A DNA stretch of 64,000 nucleotides from Bacteroidales bacterium. GTDB lineage: Bacteria > Bacteroidota > Bacteroidia > Bacteroidales > UBA932. The stretch is taken from NCBI GenBank assembly GCA_017561265.1, contig JAFZDJ010000003.1:1-64000 (forward strand), read 5' to 3'. Below, one piece after another: positions 25,801-34,996 of this stretch. The position numbers and the translations under genes were made by a program. A model generated the notes under the pieces. It had not been told where the DNA came from. It made no database searches and worked only from the letters and a program-made list of their open reading frames with translations. Each line of letters opens with the position of its first letter. Position 1 is the first letter of the stretch.

Positions 25801-28260
25801 CTACTTTGCGACAAAGACATATTCCTTTCCGGCAACAGTCGGTACGTCATAGAGATATGTATCATAGATCTGAGCCAGTTCAAGGGAAGCTTCGGATGAA
25901 ATCAATGGCTCTGCGACTTCCGGAACGGCATAGTATGGATTCGGATTCTCACCCTCAGCCGATGCCAGTTCCTTTCCATTCTCCATCACAAGCTCATCTG
26001 CTGTCCTGATGCGCAGATTACCGCCAAGTCTTGAAGTGACCTTGAGCATCGTCACCTTGCCGTCCTTCCATTCGATATCCACTACATATCCTCCACGTGC
26101 CACAAGACCGCTTACCTTACCGTCCGCCCATCTGTCAGGAACAGACGGAAGCACATGGAGAGTTCCATCATGACTCTGAAGCATCATTTCGGCGATACCG
26201 GCAGCGCAACCGAAGTTACCGTCGATCTGGAAAGGAGGATGGGCATCGAAGAGGTTAGGGTATGTACCGCCCTTGCCCCAGAAACCTGTACTTCCGGCAG
26301 GACTGAGCTGGTCAGTTATAAGCTTGTATGCCCTGTTGCCGTCAAGAAGTCTTGCCCAGAGACATACCTTCCATCCCATAGACCAGCCTGTAGCAGGGTC
26401 ACCGCGATAATTAAGGGAGTTACGAGCCGCTGCAAAGAGCTCAGGAGTCCTCCAAGGTGAAATCTGATTTCCAGGGAAAAGTCCATAGAGATGAGACACA
26501 TGACGATGGTGGTCATTCGGATTGTCCCAGTCATACATCCACTCCTGAAGCTGGGCATGCTTACCTATCTGCATAGGAGCCATCTTTTCTGAAAGCGCTG
26601 CAAGATTCTGAGCAAACTCAGCATCTACGCCGAGCAATGACGACGCCGTAATGACATTTCCGAAGAGCTCTGAAACCATCTGATTATCCATTGTGGTTCC
26701 TGCACATACGGTCACGTCGCCCGGATCACGCATGAATGCGTTTTCAGGTGAGTTGGAAGGAGCTACCACAAGCCATCCATGCTCTGGCTCCACGATCATG
26801 AAGTCTACAAAGAACTCCGCCGCACCCTTCATCACAGGATATACCTCGGCAAGAAAATCCTTGTCTCCTGTATGGAGGTAATGCTCCCAGAGATGGCGGC
26901 AGAACCATGCACCTCCTGTAGGCCACATGCCGGACGCGGCGAAATCTACCGGTCCTGTAATTCTCCAGATATCGGTGTTATGATGAAGCACCCAGCCACG
27001 CGCTCCGTACATGGTCCTTGCTGTCTCGGCACCAGTCTGAGCCACTTCCTTCGCCATCTGGATGAACGGCTCATGAAGCTCGGAGAGATTTGTGATCTCT
27101 GCAGGCCAGTAGTTCATCTCCACATTGATGTTGGTAGTATATTTGCTGTCCCAGGCAGGGTTCAGGCCATCGGCCCATATACCCTGGAGATTGGCAGGCT
27201 GTCCGCCCGGCTGCGAGCTGCATATAAGGAGATAGCGTCCGAACTGGAAATAGAGTTCCACAAGCTGTGGATCATCTCCTGACGCAAAATCCTTGACTCT
27301 TACATCTGTAGTCGCTGAAGCCGCAGGAGTCGAACCGAGATCGAGGGACACGCGGTCGAAGTATTTCCTGTATTCAGCTGAATGAGCCTTCTTCATCGAA
27401 TTGAATTTCTTTCCTGAAGCCGCATCAAGGATTCCTGATGCCTCCTTGTCCGCATCCGTTGTCAGAGACTTGTAATCAGTGAAGTTTGTTCCGGTTGAGA
27501 TAAGGACGCAGGCCTCGTCTGCACCCGAAATCGAAAGCTCAGTCTCGGAAGCTGTCATGTCTCCTCCCTTATGAAGGACACGCACTCGAGTAGTGAACTC
27601 CACCTTGCCTTCCAGACCTTCCTGATCGCCGGTCACGCCTCTCAATACGATATCCCCGTCTTCAACGGCAACGGTCTGCTTCTTATGAGGAGATACCAGA
27701 GAGGCATCAAAGCTGATCTTTCCCTTTTCTGAAGCTGTAAGGTGCACAGCTACCACATCATCAGCAAAAGAAGATATCACTTCTCTTTGATATTCTACTC
27801 CATCAACGGTATACCTTACTTCAGCTGTAGCATCAGATATGTCCAGGTCACGATAGAAATCAGTATAGTTCTCGTGTCCGGGGAATTCGAGATACAGGTC
27901 ACCGATGCTCTGATATGACATTCCATGATTGGTCTTGAAGAATATCTTCTGATCCACCATATCCTGAGCTGCCCTGTACTTTCCTTCAAAAATAAGGTCT
28001 CGGATCTCCTCAAGGGCTCCTTCTTCAATGTTCGGATTAGCATTGCTGTTAGGCTGTCCTGCCCATACAGTCTCTTCATTAAGCTGGAGACGTTCTTCAG
28101 ACGGGCCACCGAACACCATCGCACCCAGTCTTCCATTACCGACAGGAAGGGCTTCCACCCATTTCTCCGCAGGTTCATCATACCATAGCTTCAGATCTTC
28201 CTCCTTCTGAGGGGTGCATGCAATCGCAGCGAATGCGAGAACAGTCAATATTCTTTTCAT
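25801..28260 (-). CDS. GH95 alpha-L-fucosidase/alpha-L-galactosidase lipoprotein
   Basis: 819 aa. Lipoprotein signal ends at C15 (FAAIAC-T). The start of the mature protein, LWYDEPAEKWVEALPVGNGR with LGAMVFGG and LQLNEETVWAG, is diagnostic of GH95. Active-site segments are NVEMNYWPAEITNLSE (the catalytic asparagines), VAPSNSPENAF (general acid region) and HPPFQIDGNFG (aspartate). The family inverts alpha-1,2-L-fucosides; some members act on alpha-L-galactosides of complex xylan. The substrate here is probably a fucosylated or L-galactosylated hemicellulose side chain. Co-transcribed with the regulator gene downstream; the GH31 gene lies 52 bp upstream. Confidence 0.92.
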   Translation of the reverse strand: MKRILTVLAFAAIACTPQKEEDLKLWYDEPAEKWVEALPVGNGRLGAMVFGGPSEERLQLNEETVWAGQPNSNANPNIEEGALEEIRDLIFEGKYRAAQDMVDQKIFFKTNHGMSYQSIGDLYLEFPGHENYTDFYRDLDISDATAEVRYTVDGVEYQREVISSFADDVVAVHLTASEKGKISFDASLVSPHKKQTVAVEDGDIVLRGVTGDQEGLEGKVEFTTRVRVLHKGGDMTASETELSISGADEACVLISTGTNFTDYKSLTTDADKEASGILDAASGKKFNSMKKAHSAEYRKYFDRVSLDLGSTPAASATTDVRVKDFASGDDPQLVELYFQFGRYLLICSSQPGGQPANLQGIWADGLNPAWDSKYTTNINVEMNYWPAEITNLSELHEPFIQMAKEVAQTGAETARTMYGARGWVLHHNTDIWRITGPVDFAASGMWPTGGAWFCRHLWEHYLHTGDKDFLAEVYPVMKGAAEFFVDFMIVEPEHGWLVVAPSNSPENAFMRDPGDVTVCAGTTMDNQMVSELFGNVITASSLLGVDAEFAQNLAALSEKMAPMQIGKHAQLQEWMYDWDNPNDHHRHVSHLYGLFPGNQISPWRTPELFAAARNSLNYRGDPATGWSMGWKVCLWARLLDGNRAYKLITDQLSPAGSTGFWGKGGTYPNLFDAHPPFQIDGNFGCAAGIAEMMLQSHDGTLHVLPSVPDRWADGKVSGLVARGGYVVDIEWKDGKVTMLKVTSRLGGNLRIRTADELVMENGKELASAEGENPNPYYAVPEVAEPLISSEASLELAQIYDTYLYDVPTVAGKEYVFVAK

Positions 28261-28312
28261 AGCGTATCAGTTTAATATCGTACAATTTGTAAAGTTAGCA
28301 AGTTTTTCCAAA

Positions 28313-31168
28313 TTACAGCGCGACCTTCACGGAAACTCCGTCATATCTGACGGTCTGCGTTTTTCCGACGCCATCCTTTGACACAGGAACCACATTGAAG
28401 ACTCTTTCCTCAAGCATTCCAGGGAATTCACCCCTGCGCTCCCCGATTGAAAGAAGTCTATTATCGTCATCATAATCGAACTCGATCATAGAGTAGAGTC
28501 CCTTCTCGTAATTGTAGTTCACATTCTCATCTTCATAAAGAGTGAAGGAACCATCTGCACCTTGATATATATATAGGTCTATGACATCAGCAGGCTTCTC
28601 ATCTGACCACTGTATTTCAGGTCCCAAAGGAACAATGGATCCGGCACGGACATAAAGCGGCATCCTGTCATATGGAGCATCGACGACCTCGGATCTTCCG
28701 CCTGCAATGAATTCATTTGTATAGAAATCATACCATCCTTCACAGTCCGGGAAATAAACCTCGCGTGAACGTGCCCCATATTCATATACAGGTGCAACAA
28801 GGAATGAAGGTCCGAACATATATGCATCACCGATATTCATCACATCCGCATCTGCCATGAAGTCCATCACCAGAGGACGCATGATGGTATAATCCTCAAA
28901 CCATGTCTTTCCAGCCAATGAATATATGTATGGCATAAGAGCATATCGGAGCTTCGTATAATAAACAATGGATTCGTAGGCAGGATGTCCTTCCGGAGCG
29001 ATTTCCCATGGCTCGCGGAAAGGATACTGACCGTGGGCACGGAACAGAGGGCAGAAAGCTCCGAACTGGAACCAGCGGGTGTTGAGCTCGCGCCATTCCT
29101 TCTGATCGGCATTTTCCTTACCTGTACGGTTGTAGATTTCCTGACCTGCTACAAAACGGTTCTCTACGCAGAATCCTCCGATGTCCATTGTCCAGTATGG
29201 GATACCGCTGACGGCGAAATTAAGACCGGCAGAAATCTGAGCCTTCATATCCTCCCAACGGGTGGCGATATCACCGCTCCATGTTGCTGTCGAATATCTC
29301 TGAAGACCGGCAAAGCCGCTTCGGGTCAGAAGAAAGACACGCTTGTCATTGTCAGCTCCGCGCTGTCCGTTGTATATTGCATCAGCATTTACAAGAGAAT
29401 AAGCATTGAAGAACTCCGTTGACGATCCCAAAGCCGTAGGTCCGCAGAGTGCCTTCCTGTAATCCATATCCGTACAGTCGCGTATATTAGGCTCGGAAGC
29501 ATCCATCCACCAGGCATCTATTCCCAGAGGGTAATAGTGTTCGTACATCTGATTCCAGAAAAGTTCACGAGCCTCCGGAGCATAGGCATCATAGAAGCCA
29601 TAAAGGTAACCCTGACCTATCCAGTCACGGATTCCGTCCTCATATGCCTTGTTGTACATCCATCCATTGTCGTCGAATTCCTTGTAGTGCTCCGTATCGA
29701 CATAGAACTTAGGCCATACGGATATCATCATACGTCCGCCGAGATTGTGGATGGAGTCGACCATAGCCTTCGGATCAGGGAAACGCGCAAGGTCGAACTC
29801 ATGGCTTCCCCAGGCATCCTCCTCCCAATGGCTCCAGTCCATCACGATGTTGTCAATAGGTATATTCCTCTTTCTGAAGCCCTCCAGAGCCTCGATCATT
29901 TCGGTCGATGTCTTGTATCTCTCGCGGCTCTGCCAGTATCCCATGGCCCATTTAGGCATGATCTGAGCCTTTCCTGTAAGAGTGCGGTATCCGCTGATGA
30001 CCTCATCCATATCATCTCCTGCAATGAAGTACCAGTCCATCTGCTTTGTCATCTCGCTCCACCACTGATGCTTTGCCTGCTCCTTCGGATCTACCACATC
30101 ATAAACGCGGAGACCGCAATACGAGACATCGCCGTCAGGCTTCCATTCCACCTTCAACGGAGTCTTCTCCCCTGCCTCAAGATGAACGGTAAACTTATAC
30201 GCATTCGGATTCCATGCCGTTCTCCAACGCTCCGGCACGACTGTCTCACCATTCATAGTCACCGTAGTGTAACCGGCATAATAAAGAATGAACTGATAAT
30301 CCCCTGTCACGGGAGCCTCAACCGAACCTTCATACGTAACTTCAGCCCCATAGAAGCGGAATCCTTCAGGGAGGTTCACCACCCGCGCCATCTCCGGTGC
30401 GACCAGATGCTCGAAATACAGCTTAGGCTCCTCGCGGACAAGAGTCTCACCCTGAGCCGGAACATATGTTCCTGTCAGACATCCTTCCTTTCCTGCCTTA
30501 TCGTATAGCTTGAACACTTCTCCAAGTTGCTTATAATCAGACGGATTGCCGAAGCGCATCATCGAATAGCTGTCCATCAGGACGCCGTATCCCTTGTTTG
30601 AAACTATGAAAGGAATCGAAACCTTCGTATTATACTGGAAGAGTTCTTCGTTCTTTCCCTTGTAGTTGAATTCGTCTGCCTGATGCTGTCCCAGACCATA
30701 GAATGCTTCATCTTCAGGAGATTCGAAAACCTGACGGAAGCTATATCCATGAGTACCGTCCACCTCTATCGGATCGAAAGACTTTCCGCCACCGGCCTGC
30801 TCCTTCAGGATAACATTGCCATCAAGATCAGTAAACCATACTTCGCCGGTGGTAACGAGCACATTGGCCTTTACGGCAGATGTCGCCACAGTCACAACCT
30901 CATCTTCTGATGTCACTGTGAAAGGAGTATTCCGTTCCTGCTCCAGAATGACAAGGCTTTCAGGATCGGCAAACTTCTTTTCCGGAGTTGCCGAGACATG
31001 AATCAGTTTATCACCCAAGACTTCCAGACGCACCAATGCCGGGCCGTCTTCTTCAACATTCTGTACTTTTACGATAACGCCGCCTTCCTTGCACGTGTAA
31101 ATCTTGCCGGCACATGCAGAAAAAATCAATCCTGCAGCAAGGATCGACAGTACGGTTCTGGTCTTCAT
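28313..31168 (-). CDS. GH31 alpha-xylosidase with PA14 domain, lipoprotein
   Basis: 951 aa from MKTRTVLSIL; lipidation at C19 (LIFSAC-A). N-terminal beta domain, then a PA14-like insertion at about residues 225-345 (GFRFYGAEVTYEGSVEAPVT, GDYQFILYYAGYTTVTMNGE, GLRVYDV). A GH31 barrel follows with PKWAMGYWQSRERY, NIVMDWSHW and the nucleophile D556 in WWMDASEPN. The GH31+PA14 layout is that of alpha-xylosidases acting on xyloglucan oligosaccharides; other alpha-xyloside or alpha-glucoside activity is possible. Two codons upstream offer an alternative ATG at 31174. A -7 box lies at 31206-31213. It leads the leftward set GH31, GH95, regulator, xylBAE. Confidence 0.92.
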   Translation of the reverse strand: MKTRTVLSILAAGLIFSACAGKIYTCKEGGVIVKVQNVEEDGPALVRLEVLGDKLIHVSATPEKKFADPESLVILEQERNTPFTVTSEDEVVTVATSAVKANVLVTTGEVWFTDLDGNVILKEQAGGGKSFDPIEVDGTHGYSFRQVFESPEDEAFYGLGQHQADEFNYKGKNEELFQYNTKVSIPFIVSNKGYGVLMDSYSMMRFGNPSDYKQLGEVFKLYDKAGKEGCLTGTYVPAQGETLVREEPKLYFEHLVAPEMARVVNLPEGFRFYGAEVTYEGSVEAPVTGDYQFILYYAGYTTVTMNGETVVPERWRTAWNPNAYKFTVHLEAGEKTPLKVEWKPDGDVSYCGLRVYDVVDPKEQAKHQWWSEMTKQMDWYFIAGDDMDEVISGYRTLTGKAQIMPKWAMGYWQSRERYKTSTEMIEALEGFRKRNIPIDNIVMDWSHWEEDAWGSHEFDLARFPDPKAMVDSIHNLGGRMMISVWPKFYVDTEHYKEFDDNGWMYNKAYEDGIRDWIGQGYLYGFYDAYAPEARELFWNQMYEHYYPLGIDAWWMDASEPNIRDCTDMDYRKALCGPTALGSSTEFFNAYSLVNADAIYNGQRGADNDKRVFLLTRSGFAGLQRYSTATWSGDIATRWEDMKAQISAGLNFAVSGIPYWTMDIGGFCVENRFVAGQEIYNRTGKENADQKEWRELNTRWFQFGAFCPLFRAHGQYPFREPWEIAPEGHPAYESIVYYTKLRYALMPYIYSLAGKTWFEDYTIMRPLVMDFMADADVMNIGDAYMFGPSFLVAPVYEYGARSREVYFPDCEGWYDFYTNEFIAGGRSEVVDAPYDRMPLYVRAGSIVPLGPEIQWSDEKPADVIDLYIYQGADGSFTLYEDENVNYNYEKGLYSMIEFDYDDDNRLLSIGERRGEFPGMLEERVFNVVPVSKDGVGKTQTVRYDGVSVKVAL

Positions 31169-31205
31169 GGTCATGTAGTGTTATGGTAATATGGTTATAT
31201 CTCAC

Positions 31206-31213
31206 AAATATAA
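31206..31213 (-). promoter_or_regulatory. -7 box of the GH31 gene
   Basis: TATATTTG on the minus strand, 37 bp upstream of the start. No matching -33 at 19-21 nt. Confidence 0.45.
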
Positions 31214-31236
31214 GAATAATAATGCAATATGCTATA

Positions 31237-31274
31237 AAAACACGTCAGGAGGACAAGACATGCCCTCCTGACGC
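31237..31274 (-). terminator. Terminator of the hdeD gene
   Basis: CGTCAGGAGG (31244-31253) pairs with CCTCCTGACG (31265-31274). On the minus strand it is followed by TGTTTTTATAG. It separates the GH35-hdeD side from the GH31 promoter. Confidence 0.8.
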
Positions 31275-31295
31275 CACCTACACTACACTAACCGA

Positions 31296-31892
31296 TCAGC
31301 GGTCGTATTCCGACTCGAAATTATCGTGGACTCCTTTCAGGGTCATTGACAAAGAGCAGAGCAGGAGTCCGAACATGATCAAGCCTACGCCCGCCATGAC
31401 CACAACAGTTGCAACTCCCGCACCAAACGGATTGATCAGGACAAGAACCGAAAGAAGAAGCAGAAGAATACCCCCTGCCAATGTCCAGCCTGAACCTCGG
31501 ACACCGAAAGTATCCATATCGCCTGCCATGCCTATTATGATGAAGCTGTTGTACATGACCCAGAATCCCATCATGATAGGAAGGGCATACATTGACAATG
31601 CGGGGTTGATACATAGGAAAAGGCCAAGGATCAGATCCAGGACTCCTCCCGTTATCACATAACCGCGCATCATGAAATAATTGCCGCTGGTGGATGCAGC
31701 AATGAGCTTTGCTGCTCCTACGACAAGCATGAGCACCCCGAACAGAATGCTCAATGCAACATAGCTCTCAAGAGGGAAAGCGAAAACAGCGATGCCGGCC
31801 GCTACTGCAAGCACACCGGCAATCGTCATGAGCCACCAATGCTTTATCGCACGGCCGGCTCTTCTTGTAAGATTTTCAAATCGACGTTTCAT
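31296..31892 (-). CDS. HdeD-family (DUF308) membrane protein
   Basis: 198 aa with six predicted membrane helices arranged as repeated pairs: WWLMTIAGVLAVAAGIAVFA, YVALSILFGVLMLVVGAAKL, then GYVITGGVLDLILGLFLCIN, and WTLAGGILLLLLSVLVLINP near the end. The GxxxxxxGxxxxxxP pattern is that of HdeD, an acid-stress membrane protein in enterics; the role in Bacteroidales is unknown. It follows the GH35 gene by 43 bp on the same strand and ends at a good terminator, so it may be co-transcribed with uxuA and GH35. Confidence 0.85.
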   Translation of the reverse strand: MKRRFENLTRRAGRAIKHWWLMTIAGVLAVAAGIAVFAFPLESYVALSILFGVLMLVVGAAKLIAASTSGNYFMMRGYVITGGVLDLILGLFLCINPALSMYALPIMMGFWVMYNSFIIIGMAGDMDTFGVRGSGWTLAGGILLLLLSVLVLINPFGAGVATVVVMAGVGLIMFGLLLCSLSMTLKGVHDNFESEYDR

Positions 31893-31935
31893 TTCACTGA
31901 TAATTTAATCAGCGGAATGAATGTCAATTATTGTG

Positions 31936-33654
31936 CTAGAGATATCTGTAAAGCTTGACATGAAGGACCTTATAGTCTCCGACAGAGATACGGACATGGC
32001 GTCCTTGATGATCCTGGTCTCCGTTAAGGCGGCGTACATATTCGAAAGAGCCGTCTGGAAGTACATTCACTTCATCGACAGTACCGATACCGCATCGGAA
32101 ACCTTTCCATTTATTCTGTGGTGAAGATGTTCCGTCAGATGAGCCCGCAGCTGCGAAGCCGTCCTCACCCAAAGTCTTCGCCGCCACTTCCTGAGCCTTC
32201 TCAGAAGAAGTTGCAAACTCGACCACGATTCCATTTCCAGCCACGACATACTCATCTTCAGCCAGTCTTATGATGATTCCGCCACCTTCAGGCCACACGC
32301 TTCCATCTGTAGCACGCGGATCCCACGGAAGAGTGAAATTATGACGGCATGTCAATATCATATCACCGTCAACGATGATCCTCTCCTTGTCTTCCTGATC
32401 GAAGAGAAGGCCCCACATCGCATCCTTGCCCTGCCAGTCGGTTATCAGAGGCATCATTTCGGTCAATTTCCTGTAACCTTCCACGAAAGGAGTCCCCGGT
32501 TCATCTGAACCGTCTTCTATAGCGAACGGACTGATACCTATGGCATCATGTTCTCCGAAGACATAAAAAGCCCTGACACCATTGTTCTGCATATGTTTTG
32601 TCTCCGGGATGAAGAGCGGATTGTCTTCAAGGTCATATCTTGCCACCCACTCCTTGAATCCGTTGTCATAAAGATCCGGAGAAAGGAAGTCTATTGACGG
32701 AGCTGCCGCATGCCATACATCCTTCAGATGGGCAAGAGGGCCGGCAGACGGATATTCACCCGGCTTGCGGCCTCTGCTGTTCATAGCAGCATTCACATAT
32801 AAAGGTACATCATAAATGTCTCGGGCAATCTTGGCCATTCTTTCCACATACCTAGCATAATGCCAGGCCATGAAAATCTCGTCCGTATAGATGTCATCAC
32901 CGAAGATTTCAGTCCATGTTCCCTTTGTCTTCATGCCGTTTGCAGACCATTTTTCAGCCATTGCAAGATGAAGGTCAGCCTTATGAGACTGAAGATGAGA
33001 GATCAGTTCCGGAGGAACCTGAGCTTTGAAATGCCTGTCCGCCTCTTTCGAATGGTCGCGCGCATCCTCGAGCATGCCTATTTCATTCTCTATCTGGATC
33101 ATGATAACAGTGCCGTAATCCTTATCTGCCTCTGCGACATGATTCAGCCATGCGGAAAAAGCCTTGCTGTCAGCCTTGAACACATTTTCAGAGAATGCGC
33201 TTGCTATTTCCAAAGGCTTGCCTTCCTTTGTATACGCACGCGGATACTTCTTGTAGTCTTTCTTGAACCATAGCGGTGCATAGCAGCTCATGGAGTTCTT
33301 CCAGGCTCCAAACCAGAGAAAGATTACCTTAAGGTCATTCTTCCTTGCCTCTTCCAGCACTTTATCCGTAAGGCTGAAGTCAAACACCCCTTCCACGGGT
33401 TCAAGAAGATCCCAATACGCAGGAACAAGAACCGTATTCAGTCCCATACGGCTCAATCTCTCGAAATTCGCTTCGATATTCTGTGGACAAGAAGCGGAAG
33501 AATTTCCAAGTTCGCCTCCCAGAACCAGGTAAGGCTTATTATCCACAACCAGCTGAGTTGCAGAACCTTGAACACGCAATGTTGCTCTTTGCGCAAAAGC
33601 TGATCCCGGCAACAGCAACAGCATCACCAGAACCAGCCTCAGAATCTTTCTCAT
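31936..33654 (-). CDS. GH35 beta-galactosidase-type enzyme (with DUF5597 C-terminus)
   Basis: 572 aa with signal peptide (MRKILRLVLVMLLLLPGSAF, cut near AQR). The GH35/GH42-like barrel shows LNTVLVPAYWDLLEPVEG, the acid/base E191 in IMIQIENEIGML and a nucleophile Glu in NPLFIPETKH. The C-terminal ~170 residues resemble DUF5597 (WPEGGGIIIRLAEDEYVVAG, GTVDEVNVLPDGSFEYVRRL). Such enzymes release beta-galactose or related residues from plant oligosaccharides; exact specificity is unclear. It follows uxuA by 11 bp, so both come from one mRNA. Confidence 0.85.
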   Translation of the reverse strand: MRKILRLVLVMLLLLPGSAFAQRATLRVQGSATQLVVDNKPYLVLGGELGNSSASCPQNIEANFERLSRMGLNTVLVPAYWDLLEPVEGVFDFSLTDKVLEEARKNDLKVIFLWFGAWKNSMSCYAPLWFKKDYKKYPRAYTKEGKPLEIASAFSENVFKADSKAFSAWLNHVAEADKDYGTVIMIQIENEIGMLEDARDHSKEADRHFKAQVPPELISHLQSHKADLHLAMAEKWSANGMKTKGTWTEIFGDDIYTDEIFMAWHYARYVERMAKIARDIYDVPLYVNAAMNSRGRKPGEYPSAGPLAHLKDVWHAAAPSIDFLSPDLYDNGFKEWVARYDLEDNPLFIPETKHMQNNGVRAFYVFGEHDAIGISPFAIEDGSDEPGTPFVEGYRKLTEMMPLITDWQGKDAMWGLLFDQEDKERIIVDGDMILTCRHNFTLPWDPRATDGSVWPEGGGIIIRLAEDEYVVAGNGIVVEFATSSEKAQEVAAKTLGEDGFAAAGSSDGTSSPQNKWKGFRCGIGTVDEVNVLPDGSFEYVRRLNGDQDHQGRHVRISVGDYKVLHVKLYRYL

Positions 33655-33665
33655 GAAAATATGAT

Positions 33666-34835
33666 TTATCTATCCAACTCCTTAACAGCAGCCATGATGC
33701 CGTCGACCTGACCGAGGGCGAGCATGCGGCCGTGGAAAGAGTAGCCCGGATTATAGCCTTTATCCTCATCTCCGAGCATGGTGCGGCCATGATCCACTCT
33801 CATAGGGAGATCAGCCTTCTGCTTCTGGAATATCTTTACAAGCTGTACCAGGTGGCCACGTCCTTCGAGGTGAGATGCTTCGATGAAATTGCCGTCAGAA
33901 AGTATGTTGCAACTGCGCAGATGCACGAAGTGGGTACGGTCCGCGAATTTTTCCGCCATCGCAACGACATCATTATGCGCTCCTGCTGAAAGCGAACCGG
34001 CACAGAATGTCAATCCGTTATGCGGGTTGTCCACTGCATTGAGGAACCACTGGATATCCTCCTCACATGTGACGATACGCGGAAGTCCGAGCACCTGGAA
34101 AGGAGGATCGTCAGGATGCACGCACATATTCACACCGTACTCTTCGCATACCGGCATGATTGCAGCGAGGAAATACCTCATGTTCTCACGAAGCTGATCT
34201 CTTGTGATGCCTTCATACTGCTTGAGAAGGCCACGGAAGATAGATACAGGAGCAAGGTCGCCTTCCTTGATGTTTCCGTTGACAAAACCCTGTGTCTTTA
34301 CAATGATCGAATCTATGAGATCGTCCTTTTCCGCTTCTGTCATGACCTTGTCAAGAGCCTCGACTCTTTCAAGCACCGACGCATCATAGTCATGCTCCGC
34401 TCCTTCTCTCTGCAGGATCTTAGTATCGAAATATGCGAACCTTGCCATATCAAAATACAGTGACGAGGTTCCGTCAGGCCATGGATGCTGAAGGTCTGTC
34501 CTTATCCAGTCGATGACAGGCATGAAATTGTAGCATACAGTCTTGATACCGGCCTTTCCGAGATTAGCCAGACTGACCTTGTATTTTTCGATAAGCTCAT
34601 CCCTCTCCGGACCGGCATATTTTATGGCCTCGCACACCGGCAGACTCTCGACCACCGACCATCTGAGTCCATAAGATTCAATGTACTGCTTCAGATCATT
34701 TATGGCTTCAAGAGTCCATACCTCTCCGTTAGGCACCTCGTGCAATGCCGTTACAATTCCTTCAACTCCAATCTGGCGGAGCATAGAAAGCGTGATCTTG
34801 TCCTTTTTACCGAACCATCTCCATGTCTTTTCCAT
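33666..34835 (-). CDS. uxuA: Mannonate dehydratase
   Basis: 389 aa from MEKTWRWFGKKDKITLSMLR. It dehydrates D-mannonate to 2-keto-3-deoxygluconate in the glucuronate pathway. Family segments: GVEGIVTALHEVPNGEVW, VVESLPVCEAIKYAG, VCYNFMPVIDWIRTDL, MCVHPDDPPFQVLGLPRIV, FCAGSLSAGAHND, HFVHLRSC and MRVDHGRTMLGD (metal and substrate histidines). Eight extra codons upstream lack homology. Its context beside xylan-type enzymes, with GH67 nearby, suggests it handles glucuronic acid stripped from xylan. No uxaC or uxuB is visible in the window. Confidence 0.95.
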   Translation of the reverse strand: MEKTWRWFGKKDKITLSMLRQIGVEGIVTALHEVPNGEVWTLEAINDLKQYIESYGLRWSVVESLPVCEAIKYAGPERDELIEKYKVSLANLGKAGIKTVCYNFMPVIDWIRTDLQHPWPDGTSSLYFDMARFAYFDTKILQREGAEHDYDASVLERVEALDKVMTEAEKDDLIDSIIVKTQGFVNGNIKEGDLAPVSIFRGLLKQYEGITRDQLRENMRYFLAAIMPVCEEYGVNMCVHPDDPPFQVLGLPRIVTCEEDIQWFLNAVDNPHNGLTFCAGSLSAGAHNDVVAMAEKFADRTHFVHLRSCNILSDGNFIEASHLEGRGHLVQLVKIFQKQKADLPMRVDHGRTMLGDEDKGYNPGYSFHGRMLALGQVDGIMAAVKELDR

Positions 34836-34856
34836 ATAGTTATTTTTTTGCTGATA

Positions 34857-34864
34857 CAAACTTA
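34857..34864 (-). promoter_or_regulatory. -7 box of the uxuA operon
   Basis: TAAGTTTG on the minus strand, 21 bp upstream of the uxuA ATG. No correctly spaced TTTG seen. Confidence 0.45.
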
Positions 34865-34959
34865 GCGAAAAATATCGGACACATCCAGCATTTTTTTCGA
34901 AACATTAGAAATTCATGTATCATTCACAACATAAATAGTCAATTTACAATAAAAATTAA

Positions 34960-34967
34960 TAATTTTG
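34960..34967 (+). promoter_or_regulatory. -7 box of the hybrid sensor gene
   Basis: TAATTTTG, 29 bp upstream of the ATG at 34997, matches TAnnTTTG. It supports that start over the longer frame from 34823, which would overlap uxuA. Confidence 0.45.
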
Positions 34968-34996
34968 CAACATCTAAACTTAACATAATAGCACAA

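Noticed and set aside
29537..30508. 323-codon plus-strand open frame inside the GH31 gene
   Set aside because: Antisense shadow of a well supported gene; no recognisable domain or promoter.
31921..32124. Short plus-strand frame between hdeD and GH35
   Set aside because: Antisense to the GH35 3' end; no supporting signals.
34823..34996. Upstream extension of the HTCS gene
   Set aside because: It would overlap the uxuA start and run through the -7 box; the signal peptide begins at 34997.
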